This document shows, one piece after another, positions 1 to 8,797 of a DNA stretch of 55,467 nt. A program made the position numbers and the translations under genes. Under the pieces are notes generated by a model. The model made no database searches. It had not been told where the DNA came from and saw nothing but the letters and a program-made list of their open reading frames with translations. Position 1 is the first letter of the stretch, and every line of letters starts with the position of its first letter. The DNA lies in assembly GCA_034429215.1 (NCBI GenBank), contig DAOUGI010000107.1, positions 1-55,467 on the forward strand. Reading direction: 5' to 3'. The stretch is from JAFGOG01 sp034429215. GTDB lineage: Bacteria > Chloroflexota > Anaerolineae > JAAYZQ01.

Positions 1-119
1 AGGGCTGGGGTGACCGCTGTATAGTGCAGCGCGTAGCGCAGCAGGGGGAAATGCCACCCTGCAAGCGCTTACCCAGAAAGCTGAGACACACCCACTGGCT
101 GCGCGCTGCTGCGCCCAGA

Positions 120-148
120 TTGCTGCCGGCCCCAGTGTAGGGTATACT
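120..148 (+). promoter_or_regulatory. Sigma-70-type promoter for the radical SAM gene
   Basis: TTGCTG at 120-125 and TATACT at 143-148 are separated by 17 bp, giving a predicted transcript start near 155, about 60 nt before the radical SAM start codon. Positions 1-119 contain GC-rich inverted repeats but no gene or RNA that I recognise. Confidence 0.6.
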
Positions 149-215
149 ATACCACCAATGGCGCCGTCAGCGCCAATCCGAACCGCGGTGGTGTCAGAAA
201 CCGCTTGCCGATCAA

Positions 216-1187
216 ATGGAAAGCTCAACTGTTAGCACTACACCCGGATACCTGGCGCTGCATGACAGCGGCGAGCTGGCCCGGCGCGCCGAGGCCGCCT
301 GGGCGATCCTGGCCCACTGCGAGTTGTGCCCCCATCGCTGCGGCGCCGACCGCCTGGCCGGCGAGCAGGGCGTGTGCCGCATGGGCGCCCAGCCCAAAGT
401 GTCGAGCTGGAACGTCCACCGCTGGGAAGAGCCGCCGATCAGCGGGACGCGCGGCTCTGGGACGATCTTTTTCTCCGGATGCACGGGCCGCTGCCTTTTC
501 TGCCAAAATTACCCGATCAGCCAGCTCGGCCACGGCGCCACCGTCAGCGTCGAGCGGCTGGCGGAGATGATGATCGAGCTGCAGCGCAAGCGGGTGCACA
601 ATATCAATTTCGTCACTCCCACCCATTTCATGCCGCAGATACTGGCCGCTCTGCCCCACGCGATCCGGCAGGGCCTGCGGCTGCCGCTGGTCTACAACAC
701 CGGCGGCTACGAGACGATCGAGTCGCTGCGCCTGCTCGATGGCATCGTGGACGTGTGGCTGCCCGATGCCAAGTACGCCGACAGCCGCATCGCCCGCCGT
801 CTGTCAGGCTTCGCTGATTATGTCAAGTACAATCGCGCCGCCCTGCGGGAGATCTACCGGCAGGTGGGCAGCGATCTCCTCCTGGACGAGGAGGGCATTG
901 CCCGGCGGGGCATGATCGTCCGCCACCTGGTGCTGCCGCACGGCCTGGCCGGCACGGCCGACGTGCTGCGCTGGATCGCCCAGGAGCTTTCCCCTCATGT
1001 GCACGTCAGCCTGATGGACCAGTACTTTCCCGCACACCGGGCCGTCGGCGACCCCCAGCTCGGCCGCCACGTGTCTGCCGAGGAGTACGAAGCGGCCCTG
1101 GAAGCATTCGATGCGGCAGGCCTGGAAGAAGGCTGGCGGCAGGAGACGGCGCGGGAGCCGGAGGAAGATCCTTTACAGGGTGCGTGA
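216..1187 (+). CDS. Radical SAM protein, PflA/AmmeMemoRadiSam-like
   Basis: A 323-residue radical SAM enzyme. The SAM-cluster motif CxxxCxxC is visible at about residues 90-97 (GCTGRCLFCQNYPIS). It is preceded by a second cysteine group near residues 33-55 (CELCPHRCGADR, then GVCRMG), typical of the pyruvate-formate-lyase-activase-like group. The family uses a 4Fe-4S cluster to cleave S-adenosylmethionine and make a glycyl or other radical. No glycyl-radical enzyme lies in the window, so the target is unknown. The ATG at 216 fits the promoter at 120-148, but its ribosome-binding site is weak. The gene is monocistronic and converges with the ATPase-propeller gene. The family call is firm; the role is not known. 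Confidence 0.85.
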   Translation: MESSTVSTTPGYLALHDSGELARRAEAAWAILAHCELCPHRCGADRLAGEQGVCRMGAQPKVSSWNVHRWEEPPISGTRGSGTIFFSGCTGRCLFCQNYPISQLGHGATVSVERLAEMMIELQRKRVHNINFVTPTHFMPQILAALPHAIRQGLRLPLVYNTGGYETIESLRLLDGIVDVWLPDAKYADSRIARRLSGFADYVKYNRAALREIYRQVGSDLLLDEEGIARRGMIVRHLVLPHGLAGTADVLRWIAQELSPHVHVSLMDQYFPAHRAVGDPQLGRHVSAEEYEAALEAFDAAGLEEGWRQETAREPEEDPLQGA

Positions 1188-1261
1188 TCTGCTTGCTCAC
1201 GGGATGCAGGCGCAGATGTCTGGTAATTCCAGGGCAAGCAAGATGACAGCACCGCTCACCC

Positions 1262-3580
1262 TCACGGCCGCCAGGCAGGCACCTCGTCGTCGCTGCCGGC
1301 GCCGGTCAGGCTCACCGCGTTTGAGCCGTCCGCGGCCATGACCCAGATATCCCAATCGCCATCTCGGTCCGAGTAAAAGGCGATCCGCCCCCCGTCCGGC
1401 GACCAGGTTGGGCCGTGATCGCTGGAAAAGGGTGTGTTGCTCAGGTTGACGGGGTACCCTCCGGAAATAGGCGCCAGGAATATGTCGGCGTAGCCGGTGC
1501 GCGTGCTCTCAAAGGCGATCGCCGAGCCGTCGGGCGACCAGGTCGGGTTGGTATCGTCGGCCGGGTCCACGGTCAGCCGGACCAGGTTGCCGCCATCGCG
1601 GTCGGCGATATAGATCTCCCAGTTCCCATCCCGCCGGGAAGCAAAAGCCAGCCATTTGCCATCGGGCGACCAGGCGGGCGCCACATCGGAGGCGTCTTGC
1701 CACCAGGTTATGCGCCGCACGTCAGAGCCGTCGGCGCGCATGACGTACAGCTCCCAGTAGGGGGAATCGCGCACGGAGGCAAAGGCGACCCACTCGCCGT
1801 CGGGCGACCAGGCCGGCCAACGATCTTGGGCCGGGTTGCGGGTCAGGTTGACCGGACCGCTGCCGTCGCTGTTCATGGCCCAGATATCAAAGTTGTCATC
1901 CTGGTCGGAGACAAAGGCGATCTTGGCGCCGTCAGGCGACCAAACAGGCGAGATGGCGTTGACCTTCTCGTCGGTCAGGCGCAGGGGGTTCTGCCCGTTG
2001 CTGTCCATGACGTAGATGGCCCAGTTCTTGGCGCCGGGCAGCAATGACTGGTAGGCGATGGCCGGCAGCGGGTGCGACACGATCACAGGAGGCGTCGGCG
2101 TGGGGGTGAGCACCGGGGTGGCGGATGGGGCGGCCGTTGGGAGCGCGGTGGGCGGAAGGGCGCCGGGCAACAGGGTGGCCGTCGGAGGCAGCGTCGCAGT
2201 GGGGCGGAGCGCCGTCGAAGCCTGGAGGGTGGGGGTGGGAGTTGGTTGGGCCGGGCGGGGCCAGAGGAGGAGCGCCAGGCTGCCCAACAGCACGACCGTC
2301 ACCAGGGCGGCCAACAGCCACGGCCACCAGGCATGCTGCCCGGGCCGGGCCGGCTGCCCTGGTCCGGCAGGAGGCGCGGCCGGCTGTTGGGGCTGAGCGG
2401 GCTTGGTCACCCGATCAGGTGGTTGTTCGGCCGGCAAGCGATCGTGAGCTTTGGTCCAGCGCACGGCACGGGCCAGCTTGGGCAGGTCTACCCGCTCGCG
2501 CAGCCAGTCTGCCAGGAGCGTCAACCGGAAGCGGTAGCTCAAGGCCCCGAGTCGCTCCAGGATGCCCCTGGCCGCGAGCTGCTCCATGACTTCAGCCGCC
2601 TGGCCGCGCTCGACCTGGACGCCGGCATTGGTCAGGACGGTGTGGATCTCCAGGGCGGTGGCCAGGCCGCGCGCCCCGCGCAGTGAGACGAAAGCAGCCA
2701 GGACCGCCTGTTCCTGCAGCGATGATTCGTGCCAAACCTGCTGAAAATCCGGGATTTCGCGCTTGACAAGCTGTTCCACAACCAGGTCCACGTCGCGCTG
2801 GTTGACCCAACCGGCCGCGGCACAGCGGTTGAATATCTCAAAGCACAGCAACTGGAGGTAGTAGGGCTGCCCGGAGGTGATCTCTACCAGGCGCCGGGCG
2901 ACGCCATAATCGTAGGTGATGATCCCGCCCACGGGCTCCTGGATCAGCTTGATGGCGTCTTCGCTGGCAAGGGGGGCCAATTGGAAAACGGGCAGATGGG
3001 CGGGCAACTGGAGGCTAGCCCGCGCCGCCAGATCTTGTGGAGTCAGGGTCAGGGTCAGGATCGAGGACAAGCCGGCGTCCTGCGCGGACCACCCTTCCAG
3101 CACCTCAAGCAACGGGCTCAGGAGGTTTCGACCGTCGCCTGCCAGGGCATCCACATCGTCCAGCATGAGGATCAGATCGCGCCGGCCCAGGGCAGCGCGG
3201 AACTGCGGCCAGAAGCTGTCGAGCAGCCGCTCGGTGTGCCCCTCAAAGTCGGCCCAGGCCGGCCTCGGCCCGTCGATCCCGGGCAGCTCGTTCAACTGCT
3301 GAGTGACGGTGTCGGCCAGACGCCACAGGAGCCGGTCGAACTGCCCGACCTCTTCGTCCAGCATCTCTACCCGCACCATGGTGTAGGTGTCGGGCAGGTA
3401 GCGGTCTAGTTGACACAGCAGGGAGGTTTTGCCTATCCGGGAAGCGCCGGAGACAAGCATGGGGTATCGACCCTTGACCAGGTTTTCCCTGATCCAGGTG
3501 ATCGCTTCCTGGCGCCCAAAGAACAGAGATGGGCTAGTTACAGGTTGTCCAGGTATAAACGGGTTGCCGGTGTCTGGCAT
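1262..3580 (-). CDS. Membrane-spanning P-loop ATPase fused to a C-terminal TolB-like beta-propeller
   Basis: 772 residues from the ATG at 3580, which is preceded by AGGAG. Residues ~15-370 form a STAND/AAA-type ATPase. The Walker A is GASRIGKTS (~residues 43-51), a hydrophobic strand ending LILMLDD is the Walker B, and a winged-helix-like region follows. A proline-rich stretch and one membrane helix (~415-438, starting WWPWLLAALV) come next, then a threonine/proline-rich stalk. The end carries five PxWSPDG repeats plus a split sixth blade: the C-terminal PAWRP would close with the N-terminal IAYQS strand, the usual velcro closure. I infer a cytoplasmic NTPase coupled to an extracytoplasmic propeller sensor. 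The substrate or ligand is unknown. It is a single gene with its own extended -10 promoter. Confidence 0.8.
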   Translation of the reverse strand: MPDTGNPFIPGQPVTSPSLFFGRQEAITWIRENLVKGRYPMLVSGASRIGKTSLLCQLDRYLPDTYTMVRVEMLDEEVGQFDRLLWRLADTVTQQLNELPGIDGPRPAWADFEGHTERLLDSFWPQFRAALGRRDLILMLDDVDALAGDGRNLLSPLLEVLEGWSAQDAGLSSILTLTLTPQDLAARASLQLPAHLPVFQLAPLASEDAIKLIQEPVGGIITYDYGVARRLVEITSGQPYYLQLLCFEIFNRCAAAGWVNQRDVDLVVEQLVKREIPDFQQVWHESSLQEQAVLAAFVSLRGARGLATALEIHTVLTNAGVQVERGQAAEVMEQLAARGILERLGALSYRFRLTLLADWLRERVDLPKLARAVRWTKAHDRLPAEQPPDRVTKPAQPQQPAAPPAGPGQPARPGQHAWWPWLLAALVTVVLLGSLALLLWPRPAQPTPTPTLQASTALRPTATLPPTATLLPGALPPTALPTAAPSATPVLTPTPTPPVIVSHPLPAIAYQSLLPGAKNWAIYVMDSNGQNPLRLTDEKVNAISPVWSPDGAKIAFVSDQDDNFDIWAMNSDGSGPVNLTRNPAQDRWPAWSPDGEWVAFASVRDSPYWELYVMRADGSDVRRITWWQDASDVAPAWSPDGKWLAFASRRDGNWEIYIADRDGGNLVRLTVDPADDTNPTWSPDGSAIAFESTRTGYADIFLAPISGGYPVNLSNTPFSSDHGPTWSPDGGRIAFYSDRDGDWDIWVMAADGSNAVSLTGAGSDDEVPAWRP

Positions 3581-3632
3581 TGCTCCTCTGTGCGCTGGGG
3601 CGAGCTGGCCGCCCACAGAAGGTACACGGGCG

Positions 3633-3638
3633 ATTATA
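3633..3638 (-). promoter_or_regulatory. Extended -10 promoter for the ATPase-propeller gene
   Basis: On the minus strand a TG-n-TATAAT extended -10 sits at 3633-3638, with no good -35 at the usual distance. The predicted start near 3626 gives a leader of about 45 nt. Confidence 0.5.
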
Positions 3639-3744
3639 CCACGAAGGCAGTATTTTGGGAAATCTGGCAGATCGTTTGCATGTCAAAACTGGTTCACAGT
3701 CATGACATGCAGGGGCGATGAGGAACACTGACGGTGAATCGTTT

Positions 3745-3781
3745 GTTGGTTGGAAGGCTGCCAGGCAGCCTTCCAACCAAC
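3745..3781 (-). terminator. Perfect 17-bp hairpin after pheT
   Basis: Seventeen bases at 3745-3761 pair perfectly with 3765-3781 around a 3-nt CAG loop, 28 bp beyond the pheT stop. There is no T-run on the minus strand, so it may be a rho-assisted terminator or an mRNA 3'-end stabiliser rather than a classic intrinsic terminator. Confidence 0.55.
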
Positions 3782-3808
3782 AAGGGTGATAGGGAGCACG
3801 AAGAGGGA

Positions 3809-6286
3809 TCAGGCACGCAGCTCGGCGCCCAATTCTTTTTTCAGGCGCTGCACGATCCGCTCGACCTGTTTGGCGACCAGGGCGTCGCTCAAGGTCCGGT
3901 CGGGCGACTGGAAGGTAAGGGCATAGGCCAGGCTCTTTTTGCCTTCCGGCACCGGCGCGCCACGGTAGAGATCGAATAGCCGGACGTTCTTGAGCAGAAA
4001 GCCGCCCGTCTCGGCGATCAGATCTTGAACGGCGACGGCCGGCACCCCTTCGCCGACGACGACGGCCAGGTCCTGAAGGACGGCCGGGTAGGGTGAGATC
4101 GGGTCGACGAACCAGGTCGACGGGACCTGAGCCAACAGCGCTTCCAGATCAAGCTCGGCGATGGCGATACGGCCGGCAGGCAGGTCGAAAGCCTGCCGCA
4201 CGGCGGGGTGCAGCTCGCCCAGCCAGCCGATGTCGACGCCGTTGACGGCGAGCCGCGCCGTCCGGCCGGGCTGGTAGGTGGGATGATCGGCCGGTTGGTA
4301 GACGGCGCCGGTCACGTGCAGCCGGCCCAAGATCGTCTCGACAATGCCTTTCAGGTCGAAAAAGTCGAGCTCGGAAGGGTCGGCTCCCAGCCAGTGCCGC
4401 TCGTCACGCGAGCCGGTCATGACGATCGACAGCCGGCGCGGCTCGGCCGGCAGCTCCATGCCCGGCTCTAGCCAAAAGACTTTGCCAACCTCAAAGATGG
4501 CCAGCCGGTCCCGGTTGCGCAGGTTGGCCGCTGCCGTTTCCAGGGCATTGGGCAACAGGCTGTGGCGCATCACCGTGCGCTCTGGGTTGATCGGGTTGGC
4601 CAGGACGACAAAGGTATCCAGGGGCAAATCGGCAGCAGATGCGCCGGGCAGAAGGGCCGCTTCCCGATCCAGGCTGGTCAGCGAGTAGGTGACAATCTCC
4701 TGGAGGCCACTGCCCACCAGTATGTCGCGCACGCGTTCTTCCAGGTCCAATGCCCGGTTGGAGCGCTGGGGCGGCAGTTGATCGGCCATCTCGGTGACCG
4801 GGATGCGATCGTAGCCGTGGATGCGGGCGACCTCTTCGATCAGGTCGGCAGGATATTGGCAGTCCAAACGGTGCGGCGGGACGGTGACCTGGAGCGTGCC
4901 CTCGGCTATTTGCTCGCACTCGAACTCGAGCGATTCCAGGATGGAGACGCTCTCGTCGATGGCGATCGGGATGCCCAGGATGCGCTCGATCTCGCGCTCG
5001 GTCAGAACGATGACGGTGGGGCTCGCCGGGACGGGGTAGGCATCGACCATGCCCTGGGCGATCGTCCCGTTGGCCAGGGTGCGCATGAACTCACTGGCGC
5101 GGCGGGCGGCATGCTCGGCCAGCGCGGGATGGATCCCCCGGCCGAAACGCAGGCTGGCTTCGCTGGGCAGCTTGAGCGCCTGGGTAGTGCGGCGAACGCC
5201 GATAAAGTTAAAATTCGCCGATTCGAGCAGGATACTGCGGGTGTTGTCATCGATCTCGGTCTCCAGGCCGCCCATAACTCCGGCCACGGCGATGGGACCG
5301 GCGGTGTCGCAGATCAGCAGCGTATCCGGGCCAAATGTCCTGTGGACGCCGTCAAGGGTGGTCATGCTCTCGCCCGGCCTGGCCCTGCGAATGATGATCG
5401 TCGGGATGCCGCCGGCCCGGGCAACGAGCTTGTCATAGTCAAAGGCGTGGAGCGGCTGGCCCCACTCTAGCATCACATAGTTGGTAATGTCGACGATGTT
5501 GCTGATAGGCCGCATGCCGGCTTTGCGGACCCGATCCTGCATCCACTGCGGCGAAGGGGCGATAGTGACGTCGCGGATGATGGTGGCGATGTAGCGAGCG
5601 CACAGGTCAGGGTCATCGATCTGGACCCGCGCCAGGCCGGCCGCAGGAGGGCCGTCGGTCTGCCAGTCGGTGCTGGAATAGCGGACCCGGCTGCCGGCGA
5701 GCGCGGCCACTTCGCGCGCTACGCCGATCATGTTGAGGCAACGGGCCAGGTTGGGCGTCAGGTCTATGTCCCACACGGTATCGCCCAGGTAGTCGACCAG
5801 GGGCACGCCGACCGGCGCGTCGGGCGGCAGGATCATGATCCCCTCGTGAGCGTCCGAGATGCCCAGCTCTTTTTCAGAACAGACCATGGCGCGCGACGGG
5901 ATGCCCCGGATCTTGGTTCGCTTGAGCCGGGTCTTGACAAAGCCTTCCTGGTGACCGTCGTACAGCTCGGCGCCTTCCATGGCGAAAGCAACCTTGAGGC
6001 TGATCGGTCCAACGCCCTTGTATTGGAACAGGTTGGGGGCGCCCGTGACGCACTGCTCGATCTCAGGGCTGCCATATAGCACGTCGGCCAGGACCAGCCG
6101 GTCGGCGTCGGGATGGGGCCGGATCTCGCGGATCTCGCCGACGACGATCTTGTCACGGTCCCACCAGGCGCCGATCTCGTCGACGGCGCCCACTTCCAGG
6201 CCGGCCAGCGCCAGGCGCTCGGCCAGCTCGGGCAACGGCATGGTTATGTCCACATAGTCTCGCAGCCAGTTCAACGATACTTTCAT
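3809..6286 (-). CDS. pheT: Phenylalanine--tRNA ligase beta subunit
   Basis: 825 residues, the usual length for bacterial PheT. The order is an N-terminal EMAP/OB-type tRNA-binding domain (~40-150, including VTGAPN), the B3/B4 editing region, the B5 domain, a catalytic-like core (RNPINPERTVMRHSLLP-type region around residues 540-570) and a C-terminal ferredoxin-fold anticodon-binding domain (ending near SPDRTLSDALVAKQVERI). It pairs with the alpha subunit in a heterotetramer that charges tRNA-Phe and hydrolyses mischarged Tyr-tRNA. It is last in the operon pheS-pheS-pheT, 11 bp after the second pheS, with AGGAG before the ATG. It is probably under the T-box at 8400-8701. Confidence 0.97.
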   Translation of the reverse strand: MKVSLNWLRDYVDITMPLPELAERLALAGLEVGAVDEIGAWWDRDKIVVGEIREIRPHPDADRLVLADVLYGSPEIEQCVTGAPNLFQYKGVGPISLKVAFAMEGAELYDGHQEGFVKTRLKRTKIRGIPSRAMVCSEKELGISDAHEGIMILPPDAPVGVPLVDYLGDTVWDIDLTPNLARCLNMIGVAREVAALAGSRVRYSSTDWQTDGPPAAGLARVQIDDPDLCARYIATIIRDVTIAPSPQWMQDRVRKAGMRPISNIVDITNYVMLEWGQPLHAFDYDKLVARAGGIPTIIIRRARPGESMTTLDGVHRTFGPDTLLICDTAGPIAVAGVMGGLETEIDDNTRSILLESANFNFIGVRRTTQALKLPSEASLRFGRGIHPALAEHAARRASEFMRTLANGTIAQGMVDAYPVPASPTVIVLTEREIERILGIPIAIDESVSILESLEFECEQIAEGTLQVTVPPHRLDCQYPADLIEEVARIHGYDRIPVTEMADQLPPQRSNRALDLEERVRDILVGSGLQEIVTYSLTSLDREAALLPGASAADLPLDTFVVLANPINPERTVMRHSLLPNALETAAANLRNRDRLAIFEVGKVFWLEPGMELPAEPRRLSIVMTGSRDERHWLGADPSELDFFDLKGIVETILGRLHVTGAVYQPADHPTYQPGRTARLAVNGVDIGWLGELHPAVRQAFDLPAGRIAIAELDLEALLAQVPSTWFVDPISPYPAVLQDLAVVVGEGVPAVAVQDLIAETGGFLLKNVRLFDLYRGAPVPEGKKSLAYALTFQSPDRTLSDALVAKQVERIVQRLKKELGAELRA

Positions 6287-6297
6287 GGTGTCATCTC

Positions 6298-7305
6298 CTA
6301 AAATTGCTCCAAGAAGCGCATGCTGTCCTCAACCAGCAGGCGGATGTCGGGAATACGGTACCAGAGAGCGGCAATCCGATCCACGCCGGCACCGAAGGCA
6401 AAGCCGCTGATCTCGTCAGGATCCAAGCCTCCGTTGCGCAGCACGGTGGGATGGATCATCCCGCCGGGTATGGCCTCGACCCAGCCACTGCCCTTGCACA
6501 GGCGGCAACCGGCGCCCTCACAGACCGTGCACTGCACGTCGGTTTCCAGACTCGGCTCGGTAAAGGGGAAGTAGCTCGCCCGGAAGCGGAGCCGGACGTC
6601 GTCGCCGAGGAGCAGCCGGGCCAGCCCGGTGATCGCCCCCAGCAAGTCGCTCAGATGGATGTTGGGACCGACGGCAAAGCCCTCCATTTGGAAGAACATC
6701 CAGTTGTGCGATGCGTCAGGCTGGTCGTTGCGGTAGCAGGCGCCCGGCACTACCGCCCGCAGCGGCGCGCCGGTCTGGCGCATCACCCGGACTTGGGCGG
6801 GCGAGGTATGGGTGCGCAGCACGACATCGGGTCGGGTGGTGTAGAAGGTGTCGTGGCTGTCGCGGGCAGGATGATAGGGCGGTATGTTCAGCAGGGTAAA
6901 ATTGTATTCGTCGCTCTCCACTTCGCGCCCCACGAACACCTGGAAGCCCATTTGGGCAAACGCTGCCCGCATACGGCGGATGGTGGCAGTAACAGGATGC
7001 AGCCGCCCTGCCGCCGATGGCCGGCCCGGCAGTGTGACGTCCAGACCCGGCTCGGCGGCTGCGGAGCGAACGGTTTGGCCCTTGGCTTCCAGGGCAACCT
7101 GCAGTCGGGTCTTGAGCTCGTTGGCCTGCCGGCCGGCAGCAGGTCGCTCGGCAGCGGGCAGTGAGCCCAACGACCGCAACAATGCCGTCAACACACCATG
7201 CCGGCCCAGGTAGCCGGCACGCCAGGAGTCCAGATCCTGGCTCGATTCGACGGCGGCAAGGCGCTCCATCGCCTCGTGCTCTAGTAGCTGCAACTTGCTC
7301 GTCAT
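6298..7305 (-). CDS. pheS: Second, divergent phenylalanine--tRNA ligase alpha subunit
   Basis: 335 residues and a full-length alpha subunit: N-terminal helical arm (1-~85), then a class II catalytic core. Visible motifs are LRTHTSP, a motif-2 region CYRNDQPDASHNWMFFQMEG, four cysteines (CTVC and CRLC), the aromatic pair in YFPFTEPS and motif 3 GAGVDR. It is clearly a paralogue of the gene just upstream but differs in the pocket. The DASH loop is kept here and lost in the other copy, motif 3 has D instead of E, and the C-terminus lacks the FFG/FWG-like segment (RLLVEDS). It lies 12 bp after the first pheS and 11 bp before pheT, so all three should be co-expressed. Whether both alphas join the same beta subunit is open. 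Confidence 0.9.
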   Translation of the reverse strand: MTSKLQLLEHEAMERLAAVESSQDLDSWRAGYLGRHGVLTALLRSLGSLPAAERPAAGRQANELKTRLQVALEAKGQTVRSAAAEPGLDVTLPGRPSAAGRLHPVTATIRRMRAAFAQMGFQVFVGREVESDEYNFTLLNIPPYHPARDSHDTFYTTRPDVVLRTHTSPAQVRVMRQTGAPLRAVVPGACYRNDQPDASHNWMFFQMEGFAVGPNIHLSDLLGAITGLARLLLGDDVRLRFRASYFPFTEPSLETDVQCTVCEGAGCRLCKGSGWVEAIPGGMIHPTVLRNGGLDPDEISGFAFGAGVDRIAALWYRIPDIRLLVEDSMRFLEQF

Positions 7306-7317
7306 GCGACGCTCCCT

Positions 7318-8346
7318 CTAGCCAAACTGCTCCAGGAACCTCAGGTCGTTGCCCCAGAAGTAACGGATGTCGCCGATGCGATATTTGAGCATAGCGACCC
7401 GTTCCAGTCCCATACCCAAAGCCCAGCCGGAGTAGATACTGGGATCGTACCCGCCATTCTGCAGTACGACGGGGTGGACCATGCCACAGCCCATGATCTC
7501 CAGCCAGCCGGTGTACTTGCACACACGGCAGCCCTTGCCCTCGCACAGGATGCAATCGATGTCGACCTCAGCGCTGGGCTCGGTAAAGGGAAAGTGGCTG
7601 GCCCGGAAGCGCACCTTACGGCCCTGGCCAAAGATCCGGTTGGCAAAATCGACGATCGTACCCTTCAGGTCGGCCATGGTGATCTTGGTGCCAACCGCCA
7701 GCCCCTCCACCTGGTTAAACATGATCTCGGAGCGCATGGTGATCTGCTCGTAGCGGTAGCACATGCCGGGCAGGATGACCCGTATTGGCTCGGGCGCATA
7801 GTCGCGCATGGCGCGGATCTGGCCGGGCGAGGTGTGGGTGCGCAGGACCACACCGGGGGTGGTGGAGTAGAAAGTATCCCACATGTCACGCGCCGGATGG
7901 TGAGGCGGGATGTTGAGCAAGGTAAAGTTATAGTCGTCGCTCTCGACATCCCGGCCACGGTAGACCTGGAAGCCCATTTCGGCAAAGATGTGATAGATCT
8001 CGCGAAGCGTTTGGGTGGTGGGGTGCAGGCGTCCGGGCCGGGATGGGCGGCCAGGCAGGGTGACATCCACCCGCTGGCCGGACAGCAATCCAGCCTCGGA
8101 TGCTTGGCGCCGCGCCTCTACTCTGGCCTCGTAGGCCGCTTCCAGGGCACGCTTGACCTCATTTATCCGCTGGCCATAGGCCGGCCGTTCTTGAGGAGAC
8201 AGGCCACCAAGGGCCTTGACCGCCTCGGTCACCTGGCCCTTGCGGCCCAGGTAGGCCGCTCGCCAGGCTAAGAGCATGCTCTCGTCAGCAGCGGCTTCCA
8301 GGGCATTTCTGGCTTCACGCTCTAGCAGATCCAGATGTTCGGTCAT
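7318..8346 (-). CDS. pheS: Phenylalanine--tRNA ligase alpha subunit (first copy)
   Basis: 342 residues. The N-terminal coiled arm is followed by the class II core: HPTTQTLREIYHIF, LRTHTSP, a motif-2 region CYRYEQITMRSEIMF followed by NQVEG, four cysteines in CILC and CRVC, YFPF-like SHFPFTEPS, and motif 3 GMGLER followed by IGDIRYFWGNDLRFLEQF. The Gln and Glu that bind the amino group of phenylalanine in this family are kept (NQVEG). I recall alpha subunits with a comparable cysteine segment in Bacteroidetes and Chloroflexi, so I regard this as the housekeeping copy. The ATG at 8346 follows GGAGG and is the first gene after the T-box leader. Confidence 0.93.
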   Translation of the reverse strand: MTEHLDLLEREARNALEAAADESMLLAWRAAYLGRKGQVTEAVKALGGLSPQERPAYGQRINEVKRALEAAYEARVEARRQASEAGLLSGQRVDVTLPGRPSRPGRLHPTTQTLREIYHIFAEMGFQVYRGRDVESDDYNFTLLNIPPHHPARDMWDTFYSTTPGVVLRTHTSPGQIRAMRDYAPEPIRVILPGMCYRYEQITMRSEIMFNQVEGLAVGTKITMADLKGTIVDFANRIFGQGRKVRFRASHFPFTEPSAEVDIDCILCEGKGCRVCKYTGWLEIMGCGMVHPVVLQNGGYDPSIYSGWALGMGLERVAMLKYRIGDIRYFWGNDLRFLEQFG

Positions 8347-8399
8347 GTACCCTCCGTGATGGCTGCCGGCTCGCAGCCGGCGGCTGATTGATCTAGAAT

Positions 8400-8434
8400 C
8401 AAAACGCCCCCGTCCCCTCAGGGACGAGAGCGTC
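8400..8434 (-). terminator. T-box attenuator terminator
   Basis: On the minus strand ACGC...CGTCCC, a short TGAG loop, then GGGACG...GCGT and a TTTT run form an intrinsic terminator directly 3' of the T-box sequence. Pairing of the T-box with the 5' arm gives the alternative antiterminator. Confidence 0.85.
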
Positions 8435-8701
8435 TAACCCTCGCGGTACCACCCTGCTTGGCCGGCCAATACAGGCCAGCCCACTCATTCCACCGGCAGT
8501 GATACAGGTCACGACCGGCTGCCCAGATAACGGCGGGCGTCCGGAGTGGACTACTCTGGCAGCAGTCTGCCATTTCCCCCATCAGCTCGGGAGCGAACTT
8601 GAGCAGGTTCTTCCCCGGCAGGACTTGCAGTCAACGGTCCCGCCTCCCTGGTGGTTATCCCCTGCCTACTCTTCTCCGTCTTGGCCTTTGGCGTATCGAT
8701 T
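8400..8701 (-). promoter_or_regulatory. T-box riboswitch leader for pheS-pheS-pheT
   Basis: Read on the minus strand, the leader from the start site near 8701 contains the canonical T-box AGGGTGGTACCGCG at 8442-8455, followed at once by a terminator hairpin. This is a tRNA-sensing transcription attenuator that reads uncharged tRNA-Phe. In the 5' half an AGAGTA element resembles the stem I S-turn. A UUC triplet followed by G (plus-strand 8595-8597) is my candidate Phe specifier; that assignment is inference. The 300 nt length fits the class. A GCCGGC hairpin at 8361-8381 sits between the leader and the pheS ribosome-binding site. This leader occupies most of the 8347-8822 gap. Confidence 0.93.
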
Positions 8702-8707
8702 GCGGCT

Positions 8708-8735
8708 ATTATATCCAGCTTTTGCAGATTGTCAA
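8708..8735 (-). promoter_or_regulatory. Consensus promoter of the pheS operon
   Basis: On the minus strand TTGACA (8730-8735) and TATAAT (8708-8713) are both perfect and 16 bp apart. The predicted start is near 8701, at the 5' end of the T-box leader. Confidence 0.85.
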
Positions 8736-8768
8736 ATCGGAATCATGCTCATTGGGAGAAATCCTTAC

Positions 8769-8797
8769 TTGACACATGCCCTTCTCTGTGCTAGACT
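8769..8797 (+). promoter_or_regulatory. Promoter of ftsH
   Basis: TTGACA at 8769-8774 and TAGACT at 8792-8797 are 17 bp apart. The predicted start is near 8804, only about 19 nt before the TTG start codon. It is back-to-back with the pheS operon promoter, with 33 bp between the two -35 boxes. Confidence 0.8.

Noticed and set aside
1..119. Possible 3' end of a structured RNA (RNase P, tmRNA or SRP-like)
   Set aside because: GC-rich inverted repeats are present, but no conserved core of these RNAs is visible.
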